The notes beneath the pieces were generated by a model. That model had not been told where the DNA came from and did no database searches. It worked only from the letters and a program-made list of their open reading frames with translations. Positions 45,032-59,000 of a stretch of DNA of 64,000 nucleotides are shown here, in pieces. Origin of the DNA: Nemophila menziesii (Eukaryota; Streptophyta; Magnoliopsida; Boraginales; Hydrophyllaceae); assembly GCA_029959085.1 (NCBI GenBank), contig JARWIR010000023.1, positions 9,189,860 through 9,253,859 of the forward strand, read 5' to 3'. Within the stretch, counting starts at the first letter, position 1. Each line of letters begins with the position of its first letter. The position numbers and the translations under genes were made by a program.

Positions 45032-46414
45032 TGTCTCCCTAAATGTTCTAATTTTATGCCCTTGGGAGACATCATTTTTGGTGTTTATTTGACTATTTAG
45101 ATAGACTTTTGGTCTTAAAATTTAATAAATCGATTTTCCTCTTTTAATTCTAGTATTTTTGATTTATTAAACTTTTGCGCTAATATGGTTTGTTTTGAGT
45201 TAAAAGTTGTAGGTTTTGAATACTAGCTAGGAGTGGAAGGCAATAATAATGTCAAAGACCGTGTAATGAAGTCAAAGCAAGAAGAAATATCCCGAAAGAA
45301 TTTATTATTTTAAGCTGAAATCTGGAAAGTTGTCAAAGATTGCTGATTCCGAGCCATCTAAGAGTGGATTTAGCCACTGACTTGTGAAGAGAAAACGTGC
45401 GGAACTTTAACAACTGGAATGAGGTCAATCCGAGTTGAACGAGCAGGTTAGAGCTGTTTTAGTAGAGGTGGTGCAGCAGTTACAAGATTTGGCCTTAATT
45501 AGTGGACTTGGGCTTTTCTAATATTCACTTAAACCTAAGTAAAAGCCCTAGTCCGAATTTAGCACTATAAATATTCCTTTAGACCTCATTATTCAACAAC
45601 TCTCATTTTATTGTTCAATTAAAATCATCCTTAGGAGAGAGTGTCCAGAGAGAACGTCAAATTACAGCCAAACCCAATTCCTAATTAGGTTCTATCTTTT
45701 ATTTCTGTAATTAAAGAACATGAATTCTTTCTGTTTGCATTAGTATGAGCTAATTTCATTAAGTGCTTGAGAACGCATAATGGGTTAATCCCAATTTGAT
45801 TTCGTTTCATGTGTTTGAATTTGGGATAATTTTTATTTAAATCAAATTGGGTAAATGGTATTTTTCGTTAATTTGCTTTTATTTACATTTATTGAATTCG
45901 CGACTCAATATTCAGATTTAGTATCTAGGCTATTCCAATTAGTGGCGATTAGATCAACTTGACGGGGGGTCTGGGTACATAACTAATTACCGAACATATG
46001 TTAGAAATTATTTGACTTTGACGAGCTTAATTAAACCTATGGCTAATTGGGTAGAATAGACTTAATCACTTGAAAGTGGACAATAATCACATTGACGGGG
46101 TTTATAGCACTTGAGAGTAGCTCCTTAGTCCACCTTGACGGGGGTAAGGAGAATTCAGAATCCCGACCAGTACATATTTACCGATCTGCCCCTTAAACAT
46201 GACATGAAATGAATGATAATTAGGTGAAACCCTTGCATCTCTCAAGTACTGCCTTTCCTATCTTGCGTAAACACTTTATTTTCTTGCGTCTAGTTAAATA
46301 CTTGTATTAATTTAGTATTTTAATTTATTGTCTTAGCATTAGAGTCAACCATTCCGTCCCTGAGAACGAATCTGTTTTATCACTTATATTACTTAAGACA
46401 ACCGTACACTTGCG
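45032..46414 (+). mobile_element. Athila-like LTR, 3'-truncated, plus orientation
   Basis: Begins TGTCTCCC with the U3-edge hairpin partner GGGAGACA ending near 45,071. It contains GACGGGG motifs near 45,960, 46,097 and 46,136. It stops about 50 bp before the expected 3' end, where minus-strand leader DNA starts. The last 217 bp are the block B copy of window positions 1-217. Confidence 0.82.
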
Positions 46415-46837
46415 GTTGTGGTTCTCTTATCCTTATTGCATTTATTTTAGAAGACACAAAGGACCACCACTCACCCTAAATAACATATTTTTCAACGTAT
46501 CCAACTCTTTTGTGACGTTTCCTAAATTGGTAATCATCGCATCTTGTTTCTCTTCCAATACTCGGATTTTACTTTGCTTTTTCTCGTTCTAACTGAACGC
46601 CAGGATTGTCAACGTGATGAATTTTCAATTCCTCAATTTCTCGTTCTAACCTTGCTTTTTCTTTTGCTTCCCTATCTCTCTTGTTCTTAGGTCGGACACG
46701 TTTCTCGGGGTGCGAGAGCAAACACCAAACCTATAAAACCTAAGAAGTAGCTAAACAATGAAAAGCGTAAAACTGAAAACAAAAATTAAAAATAACAATT
46801 AAAACATTACTGATAATGCCGTGGTCACATGCTAAAC
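46415..46837 (-). pseudogene. gag: Leader and gag N-terminal fragment, block B
   Basis: Homologous to 218-640 at offset 46,197, with scattered substitutions. Same orientation and same truncation. Confidence 0.5.
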
Positions 46838-46855
46838 TCCCCTGCAGCGGCGCCA
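46838..46855 (-). other. tRNA-Asp-type primer binding site, block B
   Basis: The minus strand reads TGGCGCCGCTGCAGGGGA, 16 of 18 bases of the Athila-type site, 9 bp from the LTR at 46,865. Its changed base differs from that of the block A site at 641-658. Confidence 0.72.
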
Positions 46856-46864
46856 AAAACTTAG

Positions 46865-48444
46865 TGTCTCCTTGTGTGTTCTAAAATACCACACCTAAAA
46901 AAGGCAAGACACGTACCGCAAGTGTACGGGTCGTCCAAGTAATATCCGGTAAACGGGATTTCGATCTCAGGGACGGATTAGGTATTACTTTCGATGTTAT
47001 GTAATAAGTGCGATTAATTGTTATATGAAGCGGAAAATAAATGATATAAAGATTTGTTTTGTTTTTTGATTAAGAACTAAGATGCAATTAAAACAAAATA
47101 CTAAATTAACTAATGCAAATAAATAAGACACAAGTAAATAGAAATGAGTAGACGCAAAGATTTAAACGTAGTACTTGAGTTTCGCAAGGGTTTCACCTAA
47201 ATCTATTAAATCAATGTTTCTGTTTAAGTAATAAATCGGAAATTAAGTACTAGTCGGGATTCTTTAGTCTTCTAACCCCCGTCAGGGTGGACTTAGGATC
47301 TATTCTTAGGTGTTACAAACCCCGTCACGGCAATCATAATCCACCTTCGAATGGGCAGGTATTCTACCCAATTGGCTATAAGGTTAACTAAGTCCGCAAG
47401 TGTCAATAATTTCTACCTTACGTCTATTATTTAGTTTTGTAATTAAACCCCCCCGTCAATGCGATCACTTTCCCACCAAAGTGAATAGCTTAATTACTGA
47501 TTCCTATATTTGATTCATGACTTCAAAGACATTATTTAATTGCAAAATAATAGTCAATACGAAATAACCAATTCAATTTAAATTAATCAATCCCAAATTC
47601 AAAAACATAAATTCAATAAACTTGGGTTCAACCCATTAATGCGATTCCCAAGCACAAGGTAAGTTTAGCTCATACTAATAAAAATAACTGAATTAAAATA
47701 AAAGAAGTTCATACTGAATTACAGAAATAAGAAAACCCTAATTAAAGGGTTGATAATTGTTGTTGTTGGAAGAAGGAATTCTCCACCTTCAGCTTTCTCT
47801 CTCCTTTTTGCTTAGTTCTCCTAAGCGTTGCCTCTTCTCTAATATTAATTGTGTCCGTAGAAACTGAAGTTAAAAGCCTTTTTATAGTGGGAAAAACGGA
47901 TCGGGCTTTTAAAAGGAAGGATTAGGTTAATTAGAATAAAAACCCAATCCATTTAATGAAATCCCGTAACTGGTGACTAGCTGTTACTAAAACAGCTATA
48001 ACTTTTGCGTTCTGACTCAGAATCACTTCGTTCAACTTGGAAAATCTTCTCGACTTCAAGATATATCTACCTCATTTTATGCTCCAAGGCTGAATCAGTG
48101 GCTAAGATGCTCGAAAACAGTGATTTGTGACAGCATTCCAGATTTCATTCTCCACTAATTACTTATTCGAATCAATTATTCTAGCCTTTGACTTTAACGC
48201 TTAATCCAAGACTTTATTTCCGGTTTCTTCTACTTGTCTTGATACTCCATAAAATCATAAACGTAATAACTTTACACTAAAAATAAACGAATTAACGCAT
48301 AAAAGCTCTAGATCACAAATAATCCAAATTCAAGGGAAGAAATCGTAATATGACCAAATAAGATTAAAAGTCTAGTAAATAAGTCAAATAATCACCTACT
48401 TTGATGTCTCCTAAGGGCATATAATTAGAAAAATACAGGAGACA
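46865..48444 (-). mobile_element. Athila-like LTR, minus orientation, block B
   Basis: 1,580 bp, the direct counterpart of 668-2,247 with TGTCTCC and GGAGACA edges. It abuts the RT fragment at 48,453 by the same junction as in block A, showing that the nested arrangement existed before the block duplicated. Confidence 0.85.
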
Positions 48445-48452
48445 TCATTTAC

Positions 48453-48959
48453 AAGAAGAGATAACCGAGGTTGTGGCAGATTTAAAGTCATATGGACAGG
48501 GACAAAGAATAGCCGAAGATTACGAACAAGTCTGAGACTCAAAGAAGATTAAACCACAAACGAAACCATCTATTATATGTCCTCTAAAACTTGAATAGAA
48601 ACCTTGACTATCTCATTTTAGGTATGTTTATTTGGGAAAAAATGATATATTACATGTTATTTTTTCCGCTAATATGATAGGTCCTCAAGAGGAAAACTTG
48701 TTACATGTGCTACGAGCTAACAAGGAGGCAATTGGGTGGACTATTGCTGATATCAAAGGCATTAATCCTACCATTTTCCAACACAAGATCATTCTTAACA
48801 ATGAGAAGGCACGATCAATTTAGGGCCAAAGGAGACTTACGTCGATAATGAAAGAAGTAGTGAGAAAATAAGTTATGAAGTAGTTGGATGCTAGGATTAT
48901 CTTCTACATATTCAACAGGGAACGGGTGAGACCAGATCAATGTGTTCCAAATAAGGGAT
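48453..48959 (+). pseudogene. pol: Athila-like RT N-terminal fragment, block B
   Basis: Counterpart of 2,256-2,762. The stretch 48,632-48,823 stays open ('LLHVLRANKEAIGWTIADIK') and lacks the stop that block A has after 'GP'. Later stops follow ('*GQRRLT'). Truncated before the catalytic motif and fused to LTR DNA at about 48,960. Confidence 0.8.
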
Positions 48960-50040
48960 AACGGAGTTAAATTGTAAAAGTTACAGCTATTTTAGTTGTG
49001 GGTGTACACCAGTTACGGGATTATGATATGAAGAGTGGACTTGGGCCATTTAATATTTTATTTACACACTTAATATAAGCCGAGTATAAAGAGACCTTTC
49101 GACTTTATCTTTACACACAACTCAATTTACAAAAGTCAGAACATCAGAGAGAAAAGACAAAAGCAAGAGGAGAGAAGAAACTAAAATTTTAGAAGTGATT
49201 CTTCCAACAACAGTCCAATCAACAACTCTTAAATTAGGTTCTTATTATTTATTTATGTAAAACAATGAGTTCCTTTATTTTTATTTCTTAAGTTTTAATT
49301 TTTATTATGAGCTAAATACTTTAAGTGCTTGAGAATCGCTTTAATGGGTTGAGCCCCAGTGTATTTAGTTAATGATTTTGAATTTGGGATTAAAAGATTC
49401 AATCTGAATTGGGTAATTAGTATTTTCTATTATCGTGAATTTATCTGCTGTCTTTGAAGTCATGAATCAAAAATAGGAATTAGTAACTATGCTATTTATT
49501 ATAGTGGCGTAATGATAACCTTGACAGGGGGTTTAATAACTGAACTATGTAATAGATGTAAGATATAAATTATTGATCCTAATGGGGTTTGTAATACCCT
49601 AGGATATCTCCTAAGTCCACCCCGACCGGAGTTAGGAGAAACTCGAATCCCAACTAATATTAATTACAAATTCGACCCTTAAACAAAAGCATTGATTGAA
49701 TAGATTTAGGTGAAACCCTTGCGAAACTCAAGTACTACTTCTCATCCTTGCGTCTACTCATATTTTATTTACTTGCGTCTCATTTATTTGCATTAGTTAA
49801 TTTAGTATTTTATATTGATTCCATTTTATTCCTTAAACAAAATCAAAACAAATATTTATCTATTTTACTTTCCGCATCATATAAATTTTTTTCACACTTA
49901 TTACATAACATCTAAAGTCATGTCCAATCCGTCACTGAGATCAAATTCCCATTTACCAGATATTACTTTGGACGACCCATACACTTGCGGTACGTGTCCT
50001 TCCTATTTATGGGTGTTATTTTATAACACACCAGGAGACA
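48960..50040 (+). mobile_element. Athila-like LTR, 5'-truncated, block B
   Basis: Counterpart of 2,763-3,914, ending GGAGACA at 50,034-50,040. About 70 bp are missing relative to block A near 49,575, between two of the GACGGGG-like motifs, probably by deletion between them. A primer site lies at 50,050-50,067. Confidence 0.84.
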
Positions 50041-50273
50041 CCAAGTTTTTAACGCCGCTGTCGGGGACGGTAGCATGTGACCACGGTGTTATCCGTAAGT
50101 GTTTTAGTTGTTATTTTTATTTCAGTTTTATTTATTTCAGTTTTACGCTTTTCTTTGTGTTGTCTTTTCTCAGGTTCTACAGGTAGTGCATGTACTCAAA
50201 CCCCGAGAGGTTTTTCGGTGATAAAAACAAGAGGGATAGAGAAGCGAGAAAAAACAAAAAGCTAGAAAGAAAA

Positions 50274-52110
50274 ATGGAGGGTCTGAACATTGCTCATGTT
50301 GAAGATTACGGAATTTAGTTGGATGAAAACGGTGATCCTATAGTGCAACCAGTTATGTAAGACACACCGGTAGGAGCTTAGAACGCTCAATTCCAGATTC
50401 CTCTGGCAGGTCAACAACCGCTCAACAATAATGGTGCAGGAATTCAAGAAGATGTTCCGCGATTCATCCAACCTAACGAATATAGAGAGTTTCGTCTACC
50501 ACCACTTGGACTTTCCCACCCGCAATTCAAGGAATCCGATTCAAACCAGACGCATGTATGATTAATCAATTTATCAATATCGGGTAATATAGTGTTGTAG
50601 CTCGTGAAGATCCTATTTGGGCTATGCACAAGTTTATGCAAATTTGTGATGCATATGTCACTCCTGGAGTAACCAAAGCACAAATGTACTTTCATATGTT
50701 TCCGTTTTTCCTCACCGAAGGAGCAAGTGAATGGTATGATTAGCAACAATATGGTGAGATTTTGACTTGGGATCAACTTCAGAAAACATTTTTCGACAGG
50801 TATTATCCTCAAAGTGTCAGACTTAGTGGGAAATTAGATTTTGCTTGTTTGCGTCAAGAACATGAAGAGATTGTAGGAGTTTCTTGGACTCGTTTTCAAT
50901 CTTTACTACGGAAATGCCCATTACATAGGTATTCACTTGAGTTGCAGCTTGGGATATTTTATCGAAGTTTAAATGAAGCTTCAAAAGATAAGGTTGATAC
51001 AATGTGTCAAGGTGGCCTCATGATGGTCACAAATAATCAAGCTTTAGCTATTATGGATAGAATTATGAAGAATGAAATGAGTTGGCAACCTTCAATATCA
51101 TCAGTTAGAGTTTCTTAAAAAGGTACTTTGAATGTAGACGCAGAAACTGCATTGAATGCTAAAATTGCTGCACTTGAAAATAAATTAAAATAGTTATATA
51201 AGTCGAATAAAGCTATTGTGCATGTGGTAAAAGAACCAGAGATATCTCCTAGTTGTGGGGCAATCAATCATACATGGTAAGAATGTGCTAATAACCCAAA
51301 ATCCGTGTGTTTCGTTAATAATCGAGGTAATAACTATTCAGGTGGTTAAGGGTATGGTAACAAAAATAGAAATCATCCAAGCTTTCAATATTCAAATCCA
51401 CATGGGGCAGCCAATCCAGAAATTTATCAACCAAGGCCCCAAGGTAACAATTATCAATTCAAGCCGCAAAACCACTACCAAGGAAATCAACTTATAGCCG
51501 ATCATGAAGCTTATTCCGATACATTAGCTCAAAAAGTACTTCCTGCCCGACCTCAAGAAGGTGCACTCACCGAAGCTGATTTAGCTCTTACCTTGACGTA
51601 ATACATATCTGCTTCCCAAAGTTAGTCATCCCAACTTGAGGATCAGCTATCTCGATTAATAAACACCACAATCGTTAAGGAAAACAATATGGAAGGAACT
51701 TTAAATTCGCATTCTGCTTCATTAAAAATCTTAGAGAGTCAAATATCATAAATCGCCAATAGCTTGAATGTTCGAGGTCAAGGCTAACTCCCAAGTGACA
51801 CCGAACAAAGGGAGGATTGTAAGGCGATCTGAAAAAGAAGTGGTAAGCAATTAGAACCACCACCCTTTCCGGTTATAAAAGAAAAAGAAATAACGAGAAA
51901 AGAAAACCCGGTAAAGGATGTGGAAGAAAATGATGATGAAGTGGTGGAAGTGGAGAAGATTTTGGAAATACCCAAGAAGAAAGATGTTGTAGAACCCCGT
52001 CTTCCTCCACCTTTTCCATCCAGAACTCAAAAGAAAGGAGATATGGCTGACTATCAAAGATTTATGAATGTGGTGAGAAGTTTGAACATTAACATACCGT
52101 TTGTTTACCA
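50274..52110 (+). pseudogene. gag: Athila-like gag, block B, decayed
   Basis: Counterpart of 4,148-5,990. The capsid region is open longer than in block A (50,762-51,118, through 'GGLMMVTNNQALAIMDRIM'). The zinc knuckle is worse: the first Cys is Ser (51,247-51,249) and a stop interrupts 'HTW*EC'. The C-terminal 'DYQRFMNVVRSLNIN' is near 52,045-52,095. The two copies have therefore lost different features. Confidence 0.84.
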
Positions 52111-52241
52111 AGTGTCTGATCTTAGGACATATATCACCTTCGTATTTTGACATCCATGATCTCTTAGATTGTAGCGTCTTCATACTATACATCCTTAGCC
52201 CCTCAAGTATGAGAATTAGACACTTGTCCCTGTTACAAACA

Positions 52242-52512
52242 TGATAAAATAGTTATTTGTTTTGGGGGTAGGTAGATAAAATAGTTAACTGTTTAGGGGG
52301 TAAGTAGATAAAATAGTTAACTTTTTAGGGGGGGTAAGTAGACAACATTTTTAGTTGTTTAGGGGGTAAGTAGACAAAATAAGAAACTCTGTAGGGGGTA
52401 CATAGACAATTATTTTGGTTGTGTAAGGGATAAGTAGACAAAATATGAAACTTTGTAGGGGGTAAATAGACATAATAGTTAACTGTTTAGGGAGTAAGCT
52501 GACAAAATACCT
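52242..52512. repeat. 32-33 bp subterminal tandem repeat, block B
   Basis: Eight to nine imperfect copies with the same 'aggggtaagtagacaaaat' core and register as at 6,117-6,385. Confidence 0.83.
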
Positions 52513-54770
52513 AACTTTTTTAATGGCAATGTTATAGCATTCGCAGATGTTGTTGAGTAGAAGATCACATTTTGTAAATGTACTAAAATGAGACCTTGAA
52601 CACGCCTTTGGATCTAGGTTAGAGAGCCATTTTGAAATCATCCTTATCCATGTGTTTAATTTCATCCATTAATTCATCAAATCTGTAAATTGATGGGGCC
52701 CTTGCAGCTTCCCACACGTTGTCTTTTAAAGCCAAACCCGAATGCTTGATTTTGAAATTATTATACAGATGCCTTACACAATACCGATATTCAATGTCCG
52801 GAAGCATGTCACTCATGACCTGGAGTAATCCATATAAACACAAACAAAGAAAAAAAATATCTGTTAGTATTCTTTACAAAAACTATATATTTATAACCAT
52901 CAAAGATAACCAACCTTTTGTCTATCAGATATGAAAGTCCATTCTTGTTGATTACTTATACCAAGATCTTGTACCAAAAAGTTAAAAAACCATCTCCAAG
53001 AGTTACTATCCTCTTTCTCTGCTAGGTAATACACAATTGGGAATATACAGTTGTTCCCATAAATTCCAACTGCTATTAAAATCACACCTGGATGTTGACC
53101 TTTTAGGTGTCATCCATCTACCCCAACAACCTTTCTACAACAATCTAAAACCCCTCTTCTACAACCTCCAAGACCAACATAAAGTCTATGAAATCTTTCT
53201 ACTCTAGTGAGCTCATCAATAGTAGTTTCAATAGCTACAGTACTTCCAGGGTTACTTCTCCTGATTTCTGCTGAATAATCGTAAATCTTCTTGTATTGAT
53301 CCTTGTATTTAACCTTTGTCATGCCTTTTGCTAAGTGATATGCCATGTAGCATGTTCTGTTACTAACATTACCTGCATATTCCCGGTGCACTAACTATTG
53401 AAAATCACTCACATTACTATAAAGATTCAATCTTATCATCTGTTAGGTTTTCATCGATAAGCCTGAAAGGCCTCAATGGTGATTTATTTTTGGAACTCCT
53501 CTTACCTACTTTCTCGTCAGACTTCAAAACCTTCAACACTTTATCCAATATATCGCTAATAGACTTCTCCTTCTCTCCAATATCAGAGAGTTTTTCTTCC
53601 CAAAGTCTCATTAAAAAAATTATTTACTTCTTCTTTCTCACCTTCACCTTCAGTTACATTAACATCAGGTGTGTTTTGATCTTCGCAAACAACCTGAAAA
53701 GGTAAAAGAAATATACAATCAAATATATGTAAATTAAGGGGGTGATTTGTCAATCAACTGAAATGTTAAGGGCTAAACTGTCAAATGACTGTGTACCTTT
53801 ATTGTTTCTTCTTCAACTATCTTTTCTTCCATGCTTTTCCCATAATATCTTTCACCATTCTTTTCTTCCACGATTTTCATATCAGGCCTTTCATCACAGG
53901 TCTTTCCTCCTTCTTCCAAACCAACATTACCTACCTTGTTTAGTTCTTTCTCAGCAACTACTTTCTCTACAGTCTATGAAACTAAATTTTTTTACTTCGT
54001 CGTTCTCACCTTTAGTTACATTAACGTCAGTTGTGTTTTGATCTTCACAAACAACCTATAAAGTTAAAATAAATATATAGTCAAATATATGTAAATTAGG
54101 GGTTAAGTTGTTAATCAACTAAAATGTTAAGGGCTAAATGTCAAATGACTGTGTACCTTTATTGTTTCCTCTTCAACTGTCTTTTCTTCCACACTTTTCT
54201 CACCATGCCTTTCATCACTCTTTTCTTCTACACTTTTCATATTAGGCCTTTCATCACAGGTTTTAACTACTTCTTCTTGCCCTTCATTACAGTTCTGAAC
54301 TTCCATCTCATCAAGGTCATTATTGGTATGAACTTTATCTTCTTCTTGTTGCTGAACTATTTCTTCAACCTTATTCCAAGTTAATAACAAAGGCATGAAA
54401 TAAGGAGTTTGAATTTCGTGGTGTTCATGTATTACTGGTTTACTAACAACAAACAGGTCAACAATTACGTTGTTCTCTCCAATGCTACACATCTCCATAC
54501 ATTTATCCTTGCAATCTAAACATACTAGACCATCAGGTAGTTTTTTCCCCAATTTCAAATAGTTGTACTCCAAGTTACATTTTATCCCTAACTTCGAAAC
54601 AGTCTTCTTAAGTACATGTATACTAAATTTGTCATATTCACAACCATCTACATACTCAATCTTTAAATCATGGTAATTGCTCGTGTCTTCATTAAATATC
54701 CCACAAAAGCGAATCTTCAATGCAAATTTCTCTGTTACACGATCAATTTCGAATAAATTAGTTACCCATT
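52490..54770 (-). pseudogene. MULE transposase, inactive (copy B)
   Basis: Same gene structure as copy A. The N-terminal exon (about 54,770-54,157) is open, and the encoded region 'KIRFCGIFNED' through 'LGKKLPDGLVCLDC' is well kept. The catalytic part retains 'GVDG' and the second Asp in 'FISDRQKV', which copy A has lost. It shares the TGA after 'GVDG' (about 53,108), so both descend from an already dead copy. A frame change falls near 52,630 ('DDFKMAL'). The exon-intron duplication is present. Confidence 0.8.
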
Positions 54771-55390
54771 ACGGTAGGAACCAATTAATGGAAAAATAAT
54801 TATCAAAGATTGATACACTATCAATATGGTAACCGAATCCCATAAAATATACTCCTATTACTAACTAAATCCCGCCCTTCATGCGTGATATCGAAAAATG
54901 TAATAAATATACTCGAAAACCCTACATTTACAGATTAAAAGATCTTAACCAACAAGCAAAGATTTAGGGGTAATAAATAAACACACTTACTCCATAACGT
55001 AAACGGTGTCATTGATTATCTTTCGAGTTAAAGTATATCGTCTTATGCAATCTGGGTTCTTCGTCTTCTTGTTCTTCCCCAAACCAAACCCTCCATTGTC
55101 TTTTGATTTTGATTTTGTTTTAATTTTTTTGTTTTGTTTCGTGTATATATAGGGTAGGCATTTCAGAATTACTTATTTTGCCCTTTTAAAAATATGGGGT
55201 TAAGATAATTAATTAAATAAAACGGATTAAGAATAAAAAAATAATAAAAATGCTCTTAACGGTGATTTTGGACGGAAAACGTTAGTAACGGACCACGAGT
55301 CACGAAAACAAAAGTTAGTGGTATCTAGTAGAATTAAACAATGGGGCAACTTGTCAATCTCATAAAAAATTAGGAGAAAAGGGTATAATT

Positions 55391-56077
55391 CCTCAAACTT
55401 ATATAAAACCCTCATTTTGGTTACCTTTTCTTCACAAATAAAAAGTAAGAGGAAAAGTTCCTTGGAGCACCGTAAGATATTTCGACGATCTCCATTCGCC
55501 GTCTTTTTATCAGTGATGATTAAATCAGGTACACTCTCCATTCTCCTCACTTTTTTCATATTTCCCACTTATTAAGTTGTAATAACGATGAAATATACAA
55601 TCGATCTGCAAAACCTAAGGTAAAAAAAAGTAGGAGATATTGAGGAATTGTAACAATTAAGAAAGAAAGTTTATGCGGTTTGCTGGGTAAAACTCTGGAA
55701 TTCTAGTCCATTGAACAATTTCAATGTAGATGCTCGCTCTGTTATGGATTTCCCGCTAAGAGAAATCAGAATCGTATCTTATACAATACATTTGCACCAT
55801 AGGGGGCCATATAGGTGAAGAATGAGTTGGGTTAGTTGGGTTAGTGGATTTGGTTGAAACATTATCACAATCCGAAGATAACTCATCAACTGCCACCCCA
55901 CCAATAGCCCTACCAACCAGTCTTTTTCTCTATATGTGATATTCATGGATAATCATTAATTTATTTTATCCATAAATTTAATCATTAAATTGGGATTATA
56001 GCTTGAATTTGAGTTAGATTTGAACTAATTTCTCTTTACTTTTACATATTTACTTGATAATTAAAAAATATTAACAT
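55391..56077. other. Unassigned flank between MULE and the single unit, block B
   Basis: Homologous to 9,257-9,944. No recognised element. Confidence 0.4.
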
Positions 56078-59000
56078 AGAAATAATGCTTATTTATTTGG
56101 AAGGGATTAATAGTGATTTTTTTATATTTTGCACACAGGCAGAAACTCATGTCAAGAATAATATCATTACTGAACAAAAACATAAACGAATAAGATCGTT
56201 GGCCGTGACATTTCAGTTAACTATGAAGGTTTAATAATTTCCATGGTAAGATTTAATTTGTAGTTTACTTTTACTATGATATACTGTTAAGCGGAAATAT
56301 TCATGATCACAGGAAACTCTGATGTTGATATTTCCTTTTCTTTTTTCTAGGTAAATGGTACTTATTAAAGAAGGAAGCTATTAAGCTATTGTTACCTTGG
56401 AGAAAATTAGCAGCAGTCTATAAAGTGTTGTTTTGGTACTGAAAGTGTGGGCAAGGAGCCCTAGGAATAATGTCCCTGGTGTAGTAGTTTTGATTGTGAT
56501 ACCTCATCAAATTCTGTTGATGATATTGTGGTAAAAGTTTAGCCACCTGAGGCCTCACCAGAGTTGACAACATAAATCTTTTTTCAGTTGAATCATGTGA
56601 AGTAACTATTATATGTGATATCCTAATTGATTGTGCCACTTTAAGCAGCTGTTTCTTAATTTAGTTTATTGTATTAATGTGCAATTTAATTACTATAGAT
56701 AATTTGTTTGTGCTTTCATATTAAAGGTTGTGGTTTTTTAGTTTTAATTTAAAACTCACATTATATGGGTGGGTCGTGGTTCTCTCTATAAGTCTATAAG
56801 TCTATTAAGATCTCTTTTTCAATTTTTTTTTTTTTTCTGATTTCTCTCTATTCTTTATTACGCTGCTCAAACCACATGGGAGCAGCTCGTTCAAAATGTG
56901 TTTACTGGTTCTGTTGTTTGCCGCAGATTTGGTGTTCCGTGTGATTATTTGTGTTAGTGTATTTTTCTGATCCTTAATTGTTTCTTGGTGCTTGGTTAGT
57001 TTCCTATCTTTCATCTTGGTTGAAGTTTCCAGTAAAGTAACTAGGTTGAGTACAAATGAGTGACCATTAAATTCAACTTTATTTTTCCTCAAGGATTGCC
57101 AGTTTAACATAGTCAAGGTTTCTTCACAAAAACAATCATACAAGTTTCAAAAGTGTGTTGAATTTGGGTCCTTATAGTTTTATAAAGCCATATTTATGTG
57201 TAAGTTGTAAATATTGTTTTTAAGAGCATGTATTACTCATGACAAAAGAAAAAGAAAAAAGAACATGTATTACACAAAAGTAGCTTTGGTCGTGATAAAA
57301 CAAGAAAGATTAGAGAACATGCACATAGTATAGTACATGCACGGACAACTTCAAGAATATAAATTAGGATAAACTTGAAATATAAAAAACGTGAGAAAAG
57401 AAAAATACATAATAACCATTTGGGTTAGCTCAACTGTCCAGAGCCTTGGCTTGGTTATTCTTTTAGGCGCTACAGATTAGAACCGTGTCAATGACACCGG
57501 GTCTAAAAGTAACTCTTCCATTTAACTTAAAAGAAAATTACTTAAAAAACAAACTGCTCCAAATATAAAATTGTGAGCTTATAGGAATGAGTACATAATT
57601 TTTTCTGCGTTAATTTTTAAAAAGGTCAAAAAACATTCTCTTATTCTCAACAAGTCTAAATTTTAAACCATCAATGGGTTATATTTATATTTTCAATGGG
57701 TTGGGAGGTTTTTTATGGGTTACGTATTTTTGGGTTGTGTATATTTTCCTAATGAGTTGTGTATATTTATCAACAGATTACATGTGATACTTATTAGGCA
57801 ACAATTTTTTTATAAAGATGTGCTTAAAACCCAATTTTGTTAACACGATGAATGAATTTCTACCTTACTGAGCTCATGATGAGTGCATTGAATTCAAATG
57901 ATTATTTTCGTCCATACGATTATAAAGAAGTTAGGAGTATAAGAAACTTGCTTGATCAATACATTAACGATAGCCAACGAACCCTCTTCTCTTATTTTCT
58001 ATAGATTTTGATCCAATAGATATTGGAAACCTCTTCTAAACATCCAAAATCCACATGTCTTACTATATACTTATTTTGGAACAAAAAGAACTAACTTATG
58101 AGAGGCCCATAATATTTAGAAAAAAAATTAGTATTATATATATGAAAGCTCAGAGATTATGAGATTTTGATCCAAAAAATATTGGAGACCTCATAGATTC
58201 AGCGTTCAGTTTTCAAGTGTGTGCAGCTATGAAAACTCAAAAGTATGAAAACTCAAAAATTGAGATCGGTGTTTTGATGTTGTTGGTGGGAAACTTAGGC
58301 GACGCCATTAGTGGAGGTCAGCAATAATGATTTAAAGCTTACTCCTAGGATTTTATGTGTGGTGGTTAGAGGGTTCAGCGTTGGTTTGTTGTTCGAGCAG
58401 TTCTGCTAGAGAAGGTCGTGTGAAATTATGAAAGATCGGTTAACCATGGCGCTCAGAGAATTCAAAAAGAAGATGACATCCACCTCCCAGCTTGCCGACG
58501 TAATCCGTAAGTCGGTGATTTTTTTTCTTTTCCTTACTTAGTTTGTAGCTTTATTCTTTCTTTTTATTAATAATGAATATAGAGAAAAGTTTATTATATT
58601 TATGTGAGAAAAAGACCCCATGGATACTCAGTAATTTGCGTTTTAGAAAAATACATGCCAAGGTTTTAAAAGTGGACAAACGGGTACACAACATTATATT
58701 TTTTGCCTTCCGTTAGTACCCGATGTTAATTCTAATGTTAAGTGATGACGTGGTAGGGGTAAAACAGTTATTTCACAACTAAAAAAATTTATAATTTAAT
58801 AAATAAAATTATGCCACGTCAAAAATGAAAATGTTGTGAATCTGAATGTCCAATTTTGAAAAATTGGGAATCTATTTGTCAAATTCAAAACATTGGGTAT
58901 TTAGGAGGTCTTTTTCCCTAAAACAATAAGGGAGCAATCAACATAATTATCTTCACCGAACATAATAATAATATCTATAAAAGTTACGTCTAATATAAAT

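Larger units (their letters stand above)
52190..55390 (-). mobile_element. Mutator-like (MULE) transposon, degenerate, copy B
   Basis: Counterpart of 6,066-9,256, with terminal inverted repeats near 52,190-52,235 and 55,345-55,390 and the 32-33 bp subterminal repeats at 52,242-52,512. It is in the same position after gag, so it was inserted before the block duplication. Confidence 0.75.
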
